Below, one piece after another: positions 1 to 9,759 of a stretch of DNA of 64,000 nt. The position numbers and the translations under genes were made by a program. Where the stretch lies: NCBI GenBank assembly GCA_026874595.1, contig CM049310.1, positions 4,094,001-4,158,000 on the forward strand, in the 5' to 3' direction. Source of the DNA: Sipunculus nudus. Taxonomy: Eukaryota; Annelida; Sipuncula; Golfingiida; Sipunculidae. The stretch's first letter is position 1. Every line of letters starts with the position of its first letter. A model generated the notes under the pieces. That model was not told where the DNA came from, did not search any database, and saw nothing but the letters and a program-made list of their open reading frames with translations.

Positions 1-167
1 ATATATCAGAAAATGGTACACTCGCCACCCTCATTAGATGGACAAGATTTGTTTTATATTGTTTCTTGCTGTGGTGGAAACTCGAGCTTTGGCCACTGTA
101 TATTTAACCAGATGTTCTATTGCAACTATACCAGACAATTCGGAGATATTTAATCTACTCTTTAGTA

Positions 168-1004
168 ATGGCTGAACCAAATAGTATACAAATAGTGTCG
201 TATAATTGCAGGGGTGTTATGTCCAGTAGCATGTACGTAGCTGAGCTGCTCGATGACCCCAAAACCTATGTTCTTGGGTTAGCAGAACACTGGTTGTTTA
301 AAGACAACTTACACTTTCTCGAAATTATCAATAACAATTTCAGCTGTCATGGTGTGGCTGACAGCAGCCTGGACCCTTTAGATCCATATAGACGTGGTAA
401 AGGTGGTGTGTGTCTGTTTTGGAGAAAGTCTCTTAAACATGCCGTGTCAATTATTCCAATAGATGAAGTGTACGATTTTGTTGTAGGTATTCGAGTTAAC
501 TGTGGTTCTTTCTCACTATGTATATTTCAGGTTTATTTACCAAGCACCAATCATAATTTAGGTACATATATGGAGAAAACTGAATTACTTTATGAACTTT
601 ATAACGAATACTGTTCTATTGGTCATGTGATATTCATGGGAGATCTAAATTGTAATTTATGTCAGCCATCTTGTAGCAAGGGACGAGCAGGTATATTTAA
701 ATCTTTTCTAAAAGACGTCAATATGATATCTATGATGATTCATCCAATGCGTGAAGGTCCATCTTATACTTATGACGCGGGTGTAAGCGGCAATCGAACC
801 TTGATCGATCATATTCTGGTTGAACCACAAATAGAAAGTCAAATTTTAAAGTCTAGAATTTACGATGACCACGAACTTAACCCTTCTGACCACCTTCCTG
901 TGGCAGTTAATCTCAACATGTGTATTTGTGTTCCTCAACCAATGCCACTTCAAACGGGATCCCTTCATTGGAAAAAACGTAACTCCCGTTCAAATAAAAA
1001 ATAG
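168..1004 (+). CDS. LINE endonuclease (EEP/AP-endonuclease fold) part of ORF2
   Basis: This frame encodes the target-nicking endonuclease of the retrotransposon. From the ATG at 168 (278 aa) the expected metal-site and catalytic positions are visible: N13 in SYNCRG, E40 in GLAEHW, D159/N161 in GDLNCN, D214/H215 in LIDHI, and D241/H242 in PSDHLP. The open frame extends upstream of 168 to a TTG at 120, but the domain begins just after the 168 ATG, so I prefer that start. After the domain the frame stops at 1004, while the continuation of the polyprotein lies in the next frame (see the RT entry). The switch maps to a run of six A at 972-977. Dropping one A would fuse the two frames, so this is either a single-base indel or a frameshift site. 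Confidence 0.85.
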   Translation: MAEPNSIQIVSYNCRGVMSSSMYVAELLDDPKTYVLGLAEHWLFKDNLHFLEIINNNFSCHGVADSSLDPLDPYRRGKGGVCLFWRKSLKHAVSIIPIDEVYDFVVGIRVNCGSFSLCIFQVYLPSTNHNLGTYMEKTELLYELYNEYCSIGHVIFMGDLNCNLCQPSCSKGRAGIFKSFLKDVNMISMMIHPMREGPSYTYDAGVSGNRTLIDHILVEPQIESQILKSRIYDDHELNPSDHLPVAVNLNMCICVPQPMPLQTGSLHWKKRNSRSNKK

Positions 1005-3684
1005 TTACACCTGTGTGCTACAAGCTTACCTAAACAAGCTGTCCAGACCGGATAAAGCTCATTGTAACGAAGCTACTTTGGAAGATTATTATAAAAACTT
1101 AACAAATTGTTTACATGTGAGTGCGAACTGCACTATACCGCCCCGAAAATTTAAAAAGTACCTTAAACCAAAATGGAAAACCTTAGCTAAACCTAAACAT
1201 GACGTGATGAGATTCGCACGAATAAAATGGTTGGAAGCTGGCAGACCGCGTGGCTTGGAGTGCAGTGAATATCGTTCGTATAAACTAGCGAAATGTGAAT
1301 TTAGACGTGCAATGAGGCATATTCATAAAGTTGTCGAGGAAGAGCTCTTTCAAGAGCTGCACGATAACTCAGAACTTGATATGAATAGATTTTGGACAAT
1401 GGTTAAACAGAGAAGAAAGTTTAAACGTAAACATATAGGGGGTATTTCTTTCACTCCAGGTCATATTTCGTATATTCCACAAGATACTGCAGAAGGGTGG
1501 GCTGACTATTTCGAAAATATATATACCCCTAAACAGCAAAATCATTTTGATGGGGGCTGTTATCACCACGTGGTCGAGCAAGTAGGCCACATGAAAAAGG
1601 TATCATTTAGTTGTAGCAACAAGCTCCTAGATGGCGCTGTAACACCACTAGAAGTGCGCAATGCGGTGAAGGCCCTTAAAAGAGGGAAGTCCGGCGGTCT
1701 TGATCGTGTAACAAATGAGCACCTCATTTTTGGTGGGAATGCATTGACGGATCATCTTTGTCACCTTTTCAATTTAATGTTGTACACGGAAGAAATTCCA
1801 GTTAGCTTGAAGCGCGGCCTTATTGTAACCATACCAAAAGGGAAAGGAAACAGTACAAAACCGGATGCACACAGAGGAATTTCGCTCCTGTCTGTTATTT
1901 ATAAAGTTTTCGAAAAAATATTACTTGAACGTTTCTTGAAATTTATAAAGGTGAATCAGATCCAGTTTCCCGACAGTCTACAGTCTGCTTACCAAAAACA
2001 AATGTCCTCATTACATGCTTCTTTTATATTTCAAGAAGTTATTTCATATTTCAGAGAAAAAGGATCTAAAATATATCTGTGCTGCCTCGATAATCAGAGA
2101 GCTTTTGATTCAGTATGGCACGATGGCCTTCTATATAAGATTTTCAATTTAGGAATTAAGAGTAAATTTTGGAGGCCTATTGTTTCTTCCTATACCAATG
2201 TTCAGAGCGCGGTTCAGGTGGATGGCTATATAAGTAGATGGTTCAATGTTAAACAGTCTGTACGGCAGGGTGGGGTCTTATCACCCTGGTGGTTTTTGGT
2301 GTACATAAATGATCTCTTAGAAGAATTACGATATTCTAAATTTGGAGCCTGCATTGCCGATACTTATGTGGGTTCTCCAGTACAGGCTGATGATGTTGCG
2401 CTACTCTCGCCTACTACCCAGGGTCTTCAAAATATGATCAATATATGCTATGCTCACAGTTCAAAATGGCGTTTAAACTTCAACCCTAAAAAATCAGTTA
2501 TTCTGACGTTTGGGGAGAGAGTTTTGACATTTAATAAGTATTATTCAAAGCGAGAGTGGTATTTAGGACAGGACGTTATTCGACAGGCGAGGAGTCACGT
2601 GCATCTTGGTGTACATTTGCAGACTGACTTCACGCACAAAGAATCTGTTGCTAACGCGTCTCATATGGGGAAAGGATCTTCTCTGTCATTGGCTGGTATC
2701 GGTGTTCGGCCTAAGGGTTTAAACCCACTTTCGTGTATGTTGCTATACAAACAGATTGTAATTCCTGGTGCTTTATTTGGCTGTGAGCTATGGAATAATT
2801 TAAATAAGACTGAACTCTTGATATTGGAAAGATTTCACAGGTTTTGTGTTAAGATTTCTCAGGACTTCAAGCCTACTGTTAGAACTAATATTGCTTTATC
2901 AATGGTAGGTATACCCTGTTTAGAATCTTTTATTGATAAAGCAAAGTTAATTTTTTTTGGTAACTTGTACAGATTAATCATTTCAAATCCTTGCAAGAAA
3001 ATCGTAATATACCGTTTCATTAACTTCTTGTTGAATAAAAGTCTTAAAATATACGGATTTACCGCCGACATGTATCGACTGTTAAACAAATATGAACTGC
3101 TTGATACCATTTATAACTGCTTAATCGGTCGTGAACCCTTTCCAGACAGGGACGAATGGAGATGTAAAGTAATTGAAAGTATCGTGAACTATGAGTATAC
3201 CATGCATGAATTTAGCGTTTCGCGAGATTTCACCTTATTTAATTTTTTCGAGGTTCACGGTGATCGCTTCTCGCCGTCTGCTCTGTGGGTAATATCAAGT
3301 CAGATACCTGGTTCATTGCCTAGGTTCAGGTACTTAGCGCAGATACTTGTGAATCTGGAAAATTTTAATATGCAACATCAGCTCCTTTGTCATCGTTGTG
3401 GAAAATTATATTTCAATGCAGTAGAACATATAGTTGAATCCTGTACTGCTACAATTAACCAGAGAGAACATATGTGGAACTTTATTTGTGATAAATTACC
3501 CGTACAGGTTGGGGCACAATTGGTTGCCCTGTCGGACATTGAACTCGTAAGAGCCTTGATAAAAGCAGAAATTGTATATGGATTAAATGAATCTTCCGAA
3601 CTCGAACACTATTCAGCCGCTTTACTAAATGAGGTCTCTCTTTTCTTTAAAGAGCCTAAGAAGATTCTTCATGAACTATATTGA
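865..3684 (+). CDS. LINE reverse transcriptase, ORF2 C-terminal part
   Basis: This 939-codon open frame carries the reverse transcriptase that copies element RNA at the nicked target. The ATG at 865 lies within the endonuclease region in the wrong frame and is probably not used; real RT sequence begins near 975-980 after the frameshift. Motifs in order: fingers motif GLDRVTNEHL; motif 2 around SLLSVIYKVFEK; motif A with catalytic D409 in LDNQRAFDSV; motif B VRQGGVLSP; motif C QADD with D509/D510. All catalytic aspartates are present. Near the C-terminus a Cys-Cys-His-Cys cluster (CHRCG...EHIVESC) resembles the zinc knuckle seen after the RT in several LINE groups. There are no internal stops over 2.8 kb, so the copy is young or under constraint. 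Confidence 0.88.
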   Translation: MTTNLTLLTTFLWQLISTCVFVFLNQCHFKRDPFIGKNVTPVQIKNSYTCVLQAYLNKLSRPDKAHCNEATLEDYYKNLTNCLHVSANCTIPPRKFKKYLKPKWKTLAKPKHDVMRFARIKWLEAGRPRGLECSEYRSYKLAKCEFRRAMRHIHKVVEEELFQELHDNSELDMNRFWTMVKQRRKFKRKHIGGISFTPGHISYIPQDTAEGWADYFENIYTPKQQNHFDGGCYHHVVEQVGHMKKVSFSCSNKLLDGAVTPLEVRNAVKALKRGKSGGLDRVTNEHLIFGGNALTDHLCHLFNLMLYTEEIPVSLKRGLIVTIPKGKGNSTKPDAHRGISLLSVIYKVFEKILLERFLKFIKVNQIQFPDSLQSAYQKQMSSLHASFIFQEVISYFREKGSKIYLCCLDNQRAFDSVWHDGLLYKIFNLGIKSKFWRPIVSSYTNVQSAVQVDGYISRWFNVKQSVRQGGVLSPWWFLVYINDLLEELRYSKFGACIADTYVGSPVQADDVALLSPTTQGLQNMINICYAHSSKWRLNFNPKKSVILTFGERVLTFNKYYSKREWYLGQDVIRQARSHVHLGVHLQTDFTHKESVANASHMGKGSSLSLAGIGVRPKGLNPLSCMLLYKQIVIPGALFGCELWNNLNKTELLILERFHRFCVKISQDFKPTVRTNIALSMVGIPCLESFIDKAKLIFFGNLYRLIISNPCKKIVIYRFINFLLNKSLKIYGFTADMYRLLNKYELLDTIYNCLIGREPFPDRDEWRCKVIESIVNYEYTMHEFSVSRDFTLFNFFEVHGDRFSPSALWVISSQIPGSLPRFRYLAQILVNLENFNMQHQLLCHRCGKLYFNAVEHIVESCTATINQREHMWNFICDKLPVQVGAQLVALSDIELVRALIKAEIVYGLNESSELEHYSAALLNEVSLFFKEPKKILHELY

Positions 3685-3819
3685 TCATTATCAAATAACA
3701 TATTAATTGCCTGTATGCCATACAACATGAAATGTTTTTCTATTTCACCTTTCTGATTATTGGTTTGTAATTAGATATGCTTTTGTATTCCTTCTGTATT
3801 GACATTTTTGTATGTTGAT

Positions 3820-3859
3820 CTTCGCTTTGTCGAAGGAAATAAAGGTTAACAACAACAAC
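3820..3859 (+). other. LINE 3' terminal hairpin and AAC tail
   Basis: Perfect 5-bp stem CTTCG/CGAAG (3820-3824 with 3831-3835) around a 6-nt loop, followed by AATAAA and (AAC)n. In CR1/L2-like elements such a 3' structure is thought to be the RT recognition site for target-primed reverse transcription. Confidence 0.6.
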
Positions 3860-5176
3860 TATTCAATTACAGATTCCCCTAAAACCAATAAATAAAGACG
3901 GTCTTTTGATCGCCTTTTTTCCACAACAGTTAAGCATCTTTAAATAAAAATATTATTGTTATCCAGGTAAACTCTAAATTATTTTGGATTTTTTTTCTTG
4001 ATCTCCTCATTAGTCCGTCTATAACTGTTGAGTACAGCTGCTAACAAACGAATCAACCAACGTCTATAATTACGTGATAAACCTTGCTTCGCAGAGGATT
4101 CATTTACTCAGCAAATAAAGACTCTTATGGAGCAAGCAGTAAGAAAAGAATAAATGATTTGGACATTACTTTTTTCTATCAACCGATTTAAAATAAAAAG
4201 AAGACTTGGGTATATTAATAATCTCTTTTTTAGTTGTCGTATAGATATGAACATGAGATGTGAGCATAAGTGCCCAACGATGTAAACATTTCATTCATTA
4301 TTTAATCTCAAATAATTGATCAGTCATAAAATAAAGACACAACTACATGTGCATATAAACATTAAAGTGCATTAAACATCATTGAAAAAGGCAAACGAGT
4401 AACTCATGATTAAATATCATTCTCTAGCTATTTTTTAAGATATTACTCACCAGCGTTCATTTTGATTAACTGGTATAGCTTAAATTACTTTTCCATATGT
4501 GCAGTTGCTTCTTTAGTCTATAACTTGCTTTTATACGTTCAAACGTCAGATCTCGTTTATATATACGTCTGAAGTATAAAATGCATTTCTTTCGTTCGCA
4601 TATTTATGCATTATCATTTCCATATTTATTTGGTAATTTATACATTTGTAATCGATAATAAATCTTCCATAAAAGGATGCTAAAGGTATTAAACATTGTC
4701 AGTTTTCTAAAGTTTCTTGTAACGTTTTGTACATTTTTTCTTTCAAAGAGCGACAAGGACAAATAATTTCAAAACAGATTCCCCATTGAGAATTCCAACT
4801 AATATATACAGCCGAAATCCCAGTCCCCCATACATGTTATTTATGACGAGGCAGTAAATTTTCACTGCCTATCATAAAAGACAAAGCTATGATGTTAGTA
4901 TATTCAGACATTGTTTATTATTTTTTATTTGAATGATAATATATTGACGTTTTGTTAAAAAGAGAAAATTATTTTTATTTCTAGGATAAAGAGAGGTGAA
5001 AAAGGTGCTTTTTATTTAAAAGCTTAATCATGTTCACAAGCAAGATGTCCAAGCCCAAGGACAGCTGGAGCATTGCATAAGAAATGCTTGAGGGAGCCAC
5101 GGATGATTCTTTAATTCGAAATTTTTAACGTCTATAACCAATGTTGGAAAATGTCCAATTAATTATTTAAAAATAC
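3860..5176. other. Intergenic, AT-rich, no gene seen
   Basis: No convincing coding exon, RNA gene or long repeat was found. A short inverted repeat (GGCAGT/ACTGCC, about 4850-4869) is the only structured element seen. Confidence 0.5.
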
Positions 5177-5322
5177 AAGAGGACCTAGGGCCACAATGGT
5201 CCCCGGCCATATGTTAACCATAACCCGCATCAGTAATGGTACGGGTCGGACGGACGATTTAAGGACAGACGGACGAAAGGACGGAGGGACTGACAGACGC
5301 GGACCATTTTAGTAGTCCTCTT
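5177..5322. mobile_element. MITE-like foldback element with GGAC-rich tail
   Basis: The ends are imperfect inverted repeats of about 22-26 bp: AAGAGGAC at 5177-5184 pairs with GTCCTCTT at 5315-5322, and the inner ATGGTCC pairs with GGACCAT. Between them lies a tract rich in GGACGGACG-type units (about 5245-5300). The same GGAC-rich signature recurs at 13905-13945 and 53095-53140. No transposase is encoded. Confidence 0.5.
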
Positions 5323-7029
5323 ACTTAACGGCGGGGGAATAAAAAAATGCCTGATCCTGCCGTAGCCATGCGCCTCTCCTAACGATTTCTTGGGTTTTCA
5401 ACTTTTATGTTTCAGTTGAAAGGCTGATATTTGTAAGACGGCAACTGATATAATGTAATGAAAATCCTCTCTGATAAAAAATGATAACAATGTTTCCACC
5501 CTGTAAGGAGGGGGGGGGGGGGCTTCAGCTGGATCCGCAACTAACCCCGTACGCACCAGACACTGGATAAAGTGAAACAAATCTTATACCTTTAGATCAT
5601 GTCTGGCAGTGGGACATTCACGTGACGTCACGGCTATTCAGAGAGAATAGCCTCACGGACGCAACATAAGTAATCCTGGGTTATGCGCCGGACATCCACC
5701 GCATCACGCCATCAACCATGTTATGTACGATATACGAGACTCATTGTCAGTTGAGGTCACGTGGTCCTATTTGTTTACATGACCTGGGGTCACCAAGCCC
5801 TGAACCTGAAGGAGAGTAGTAAATGGTCTGGCTTTCTCTGGTTGGCTCTAGCCATCATGTGCTGGAGCATCAAAAACACCCCATTGTTTGATTTTTAAGT
5901 ATGTTAAGCATAATTTCCAATAAAATTGACAGTATTGGTCAATTTTTTTCAAATCTATGGCCAATCAAAGAGATGTTGTCCAAATGCTTGCTTGGGACTG
6001 CTTGGTGGGGTATTTTGGGCTTCACTGCATTCGGGCCAGGATGGTTAAAAAAGGAGATACACAAGCCCCCTTTTTCTTGGTCTAGTTTGACTGAAGAAAC
6101 AACAAATTCTCAGGTAAAAAAAAGTTTAATATCAGAATTTATTTTGAAAATTATTTAAAAGAGGCCCAAACCTCAGGTGTTTTATAGATGTTATATAGGG
6201 AAAATAAATACAGCCACGTGTCCTTAACCGAGACAGATAAAGTAGTCCGACGACCCCCTGCATGGTGTCAGAGAGGTCTTCACCGTAAGGTCAAAGGTCG
6301 ATTGTAGAGAGTGGCAGTGGCAAACATCATATAGAATTTGACCATTTGTGACCTCTCACCTAATTGTCCTTTGACACATTCGCGTGATGGGTGTGCAGTT
6401 GGAAATTCACTGACTGCGCGGGGTGGTAAACACGATCGGTTTTAGAAGGAAGGGTGGATGCCAGACATTTCCTTTAAAATCTTTTAGGACTTTTCCTGAA
6501 TCTCATGACCGTTGACACATCAACGTGATCGCTAAGCTCTCAACCTTTCTTCAAAAGCATCGTTTTTTTACAAATAACAGAAATGAACAGGTAAATGCAC
6601 AGTATTTCTCAATTTCTATATTAGCAACAAATTAAACGTCTTACGGAAAATAAAAAAAAAAATCCTATAGAAATCGTATGATTGGTAAGCTGCCAGTCGT
6701 TTGCAGTAACATCGTTATTTATATTTAACAAACGCAAACAGGTAAACATCCAGTATTTTTTCCACATAGACTGCAACTTTATAAGTAAATCTATATAAAT
6801 TCATGAACTGAAACACTTTAAGAGAAAAATTTCAAAACAGATAATTTTTAACCTCCGAAAATCACACGCAAGCCATCAGACTGCAATTCATAATATCATC
6901 ATGACGGGTTCAACCTTGAAGATTAACACCCGTTCAATTGAATAGCTCGTTTAAATAAATATTATCAGTTGACAACGACGATATTCAATTAAACGGGATC
7001 GACTGTTTACAAATTTGGTTGCGACATCA

Positions 7030-7031
<2 letters not shown>
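5323..7031. other. Intergenic, no gene seen
   Basis: Contains a G homopolymer around 5506-5521 next to a CTGGATCCGC motif. Open frames here are short and lack splice or domain support. Confidence 0.45.

Positions 7032-7032
<1 letters not shown>

Positions 7033-7064
<32 letters not shown>
7033..7064. repeat. (CT)n microsatellite
   Basis: Uninterrupted CT dinucleotide tract of about 32 bp. Confidence 0.95.
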
Positions 7065-7068
<4 letters not shown>

Positions 7069-7434
7069 AATATATAATATAAATGAAGACACGTGCGTTA
7101 ACCTGAAACATTTTAAGGTTCATCCTTAATCTAGAATCAAATGCTTATTTTGATTTTATTAAAGAACAAGGGCTTTTGCTCGGTTGCAAGAAGAGGTCAC
7201 TGCACAATACCAGATATCATTTCTCAACATTTTTTTTCAATAGTTGACTGAACCCCTATAAAGAATTTCTTTGTAAAAAAACCGTTGACTCGTTTCAGGG
7301 CTTAATATTTTAAACAAAGCCTGGGCATTTAATGTCGAGGCCTTCATATCACATTTTGGATGTTTATACCAAATATTCTTGTTAAGCCTTGGCCCAGCGA
7401 AGGTTTTAGGCTCATGTATATCCTGTTCTGCATT

Positions 7435-7550
7435 TTTGCTGCTGGTGTCAATACGCGGCTCCGGAGATCCCCGATCTCCTGTAGTGGAGGCGCGTAAGTG
7501 CTGCTGCACCAGCAGCATTGCGGGCGAAAGCAAATATGGCCTACAGTAAT
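7435..7550 (-). repeat. Dispersed repeat copy, related in inverted orientation to 9035-9165
   Basis: Read on the minus strand, both ends of this stretch match the plus strand at 9035-9165: GGCCAT-T-TTTG near the start and ACAGGAGA...GGATCTCCGG...CGCGTATTG at the end. In one frame both copies read PP(L/V)QE..DLR(S/R)RVL, so a short coding segment may be conserved. The family is not recognised. Confidence 0.35.
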
Positions 7551-7859
7551 CGTGCATCAGAATCGGATGATAGTGTTAAAACCGTAAAAACTGAAAATTA
7601 CCTATCTGCTCTAGGAATTCAGTGTGCGTGATACCAAAAGGCCGAACTTGTTGGGCTTGCTCAACAGGCGGACCGTATGGGGCCAGAACTTATCGACACG
7701 GCATATGACAATCGTCGGCGAGTACATGGGGCTGGCAGCAGAGAACAACTACTTCTCCGTTTGAGCTCTGTGTACATGGAACCAGGATAATATAGTGGTT
7801 GATGAATAAAGAATACAAATGCAAAACATCTGAAAAAATGAAGAAATATACCCTTTTTT

Positions 7860-8591
7860 ATATACAAATTGTTATATGTATACATATATGTCTATTAAAA
7901 TATAATATATAATATATATATAGGCTGATATGAAGAATGGTAATAAATAATAATATATAAATAATTACATAAAAATATATATAATAGGCCTATATATTAT
8001 ATAAATAAATATTATAATATATATATATTACATATAATGATAATATATTTATATTATATATAATTATTTAATTTTATTTTTTTCATTCTTCATATTATAT
8101 GCAAATATGTACAAATGGATGTATGTGGCTCTGTGCATTTGTATTTTTTCAATTATATAAATATTTCAGATGTATATATGTTTGTTTATTAGTATGCATG
8201 TATAGTGTTTATACATAAATGAACACCCAAATCACACACACACGCATGTATACACACACATATATAGACGGTACATTACGATAAACACACACACGTATAT
8301 ATCTGATATATTTATCTGTATGATAACACACACAGGCTCAGAGCCACATGCATCTGCTTATATATAACTCACACATACACACATGTTATTGTTATACATA
8401 TTATATCAATATATACTTTTATATATTGTACTTTGACACAAAAATATTTTGTATTGTAACCGACCAGTAGAAATATCTTTAACCTTCCTTTTCCCAATCT
8501 CGAAATGTAACATTTTATATATTGTATTATTTATATAAAAATAATTAACATTATATAATTTTAAATTATTTGGACAACCAATAAGTATATA

Positions 8592-8640
<49 letters not shown>

Positions 8641-8660
8641 TTATACAAGTAGTAGATATA
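7860..8660. repeat. Very AT-rich tract with (TA)n and CA-rich microsatellite patches
   Basis: Mixed ATA/TAT low-complexity sequence with ACACAC clusters at about 8230-8380 and an uninterrupted (AT)n at about 8595-8628. Ile/Tyr-rich frames here are artefacts of the repeat. Confidence 0.85.
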
Positions 8661-9034
8661 TATTATTTCGGTAACAGCAAACTTTACTGGTTCATGTTGT
8701 CATCATCTCATAAAAAAATGTAATTTATTATAATATTAAGTATATGTTATATCATCAACATAACCGATATGTACAAGAATTCTTACAAATGATTTTTATT
8801 CCAAAGGTAAATTTATTAATAATATTATCGTTCGAGAGTGTTTATTCTCTCTCCAAGCAAGAGGTTTCTATGATGTTGCAATTAAATGTCAGATCGCATG
8901 AATAATATTTCATATACGGGTAATTTTCTAGATTCTTCATCTTTCGGCTCTATTACGTACAATTGTACGCACATCAGTGGTATCCTGGCATTTTCTCTGC
9001 TTCACCGGTAATCACAGTCTTACTAGACAAACTA

Positions 9035-9165
9035 TGCGTCGGCCATTTTTGTTTTTGCCCCCACTGACTGCTGCGACAGCGGCGCACCTGCCGGTAATCG
9101 CTTGCAAAAGAGGTGATATTTTACCTCCCGTACAGGAGAACAAGGATCTCCGGCGTCGCGTATTG
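9035..9165 (+). repeat. Dispersed repeat copy, inverted relative to 7435-7550
   Basis: See the partner copy at 7435-7550. In the frame ending at the stop near 9204 it reads PPVQENKDLRRRVL. It lies directly upstream of the relic exon at 9206, so it may be part of an ancestral promoter or 5' region, or an unrelated insertion. Confidence 0.35.
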
Positions 9166-9205
9166 GAAAACAATCTACTTACCCTCGATGAGCTGACCAT
9201 CTAGG

Positions 9206-9281
9206 ATGGTGCTTGGGAACGATCACTGCGCATGCGTGCTAGTCGTGTTGTTTATGAATGGAGAGACGTGGTTGGCCGGAA
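9206..9281 (+). pseudogene. Isolated duplicate of the signal-peptide exon of the PLAT-TSP1-ShKT gene
   Basis: Starting at an ATG, this 76-base stretch matches exon 1 at 15819-15897 along its whole length. Shared blocks include GCTTGGGAA, CTGCGCATGCGTG, GTCGT, GGAGAG and the TGG that follows. It encodes a signal-peptide-like start (MVLGNDHCACVLVVLF) and is followed by GTGGGT where exon 1 has its GTGAGT donor. It is one codon shorter, so the intron phase (1) is kept. The matching intron sequence continues at about 9635-9750. No PLAT exon, TSP1 or ShKT sequence was found between here and 15700, so this is a stranded relic or, less likely, an alternative first exon of the downstream gene. Confidence 0.65.
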
Positions 9282-9624
9282 GTGGGTCACATACTTTTTC
9301 TTGTGCCTTGCCTGGAATTGTAAATGAACAAATGTCATTAAAACTAAGAACATCTTTGATCGAAGCCCGAATAGTTAAAGTTGGTATGATACCATACGAC
9401 ATAAGATTTGGAAATTTTCCTATTTTCAATATTGCGCTTGAGCTTAAACATATCTCGGAATGTTTTTAACAGTTTGAGACAATTTTACCTTAGCTTCACA
9501 TTTATAAAAAAAATTAAAATTGAAATCAGCATTCTAAGGAATGCGACCCTCCCATATGCTCCCAAAACGTGTTTGCATTCACGTATTCGGCCCGTATTCC
9601 CAGATTAATTCGTGCATAAGTTAC

Positions 9625-9755
9625 ATCACATTTGTGAATATCCCTTGATGACGTTCCTGATTTAGGATCATGTACTGGATCGAAGAGTTTCGTCACTGGC
9701 TCATTCCCTATATGCCTTGAAAATTTCATGAGATTCAGGTCAGGTGTGAACCAAA
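9625..9755 (+). other. Relic intron sequence homologous to both flanks of the 37-bp minisatellite
   Basis: TTGTGAAtAT...GATGACGTTCCTGA and the following GG-TCATGT-C-GGATC match 16105-16158 in intron 1 of the intact gene. GAAAATTT-A-GAGATTC further on matches 18717-18736, beyond the minisatellite. Here the two flanks are separated by only about 40 bases, showing the state without the array. Confidence 0.6.
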
Positions 9756-9759
9756 GCCA

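Larger units (their letters stand above)
1..3859 (+). mobile_element. Non-LTR retrotransposon (LINE), 3' portion; 5' end outside window or not resolved
   Basis: An apurinic-type endonuclease frame is followed by a reverse transcriptase frame on the same strand, then a short 3' UTR. The element ends with a small hairpin (3820-3835, stem CTTCG/CGAAG), an AATAAA at 3838-3843 and a short AAC tandem tail at 3847-3859. This order (EN, RT, C-terminal Cys/His knuckle, 3' hairpin, microsatellite-like tail) fits the CR1/L2-like group of LINEs, which is an inference without a tree. Any ORF1 would lie upstream of base 1. No target-site duplication can be sought because the 5' end is not defined. Confidence 0.85.

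Noticed and set aside
865-870. ATG at 865 as an independent start for the reverse transcriptase
   Set aside because: The first 35 codons are the endonuclease region read in another frame and look random; the RT continues the EN frame after a one-base shift.
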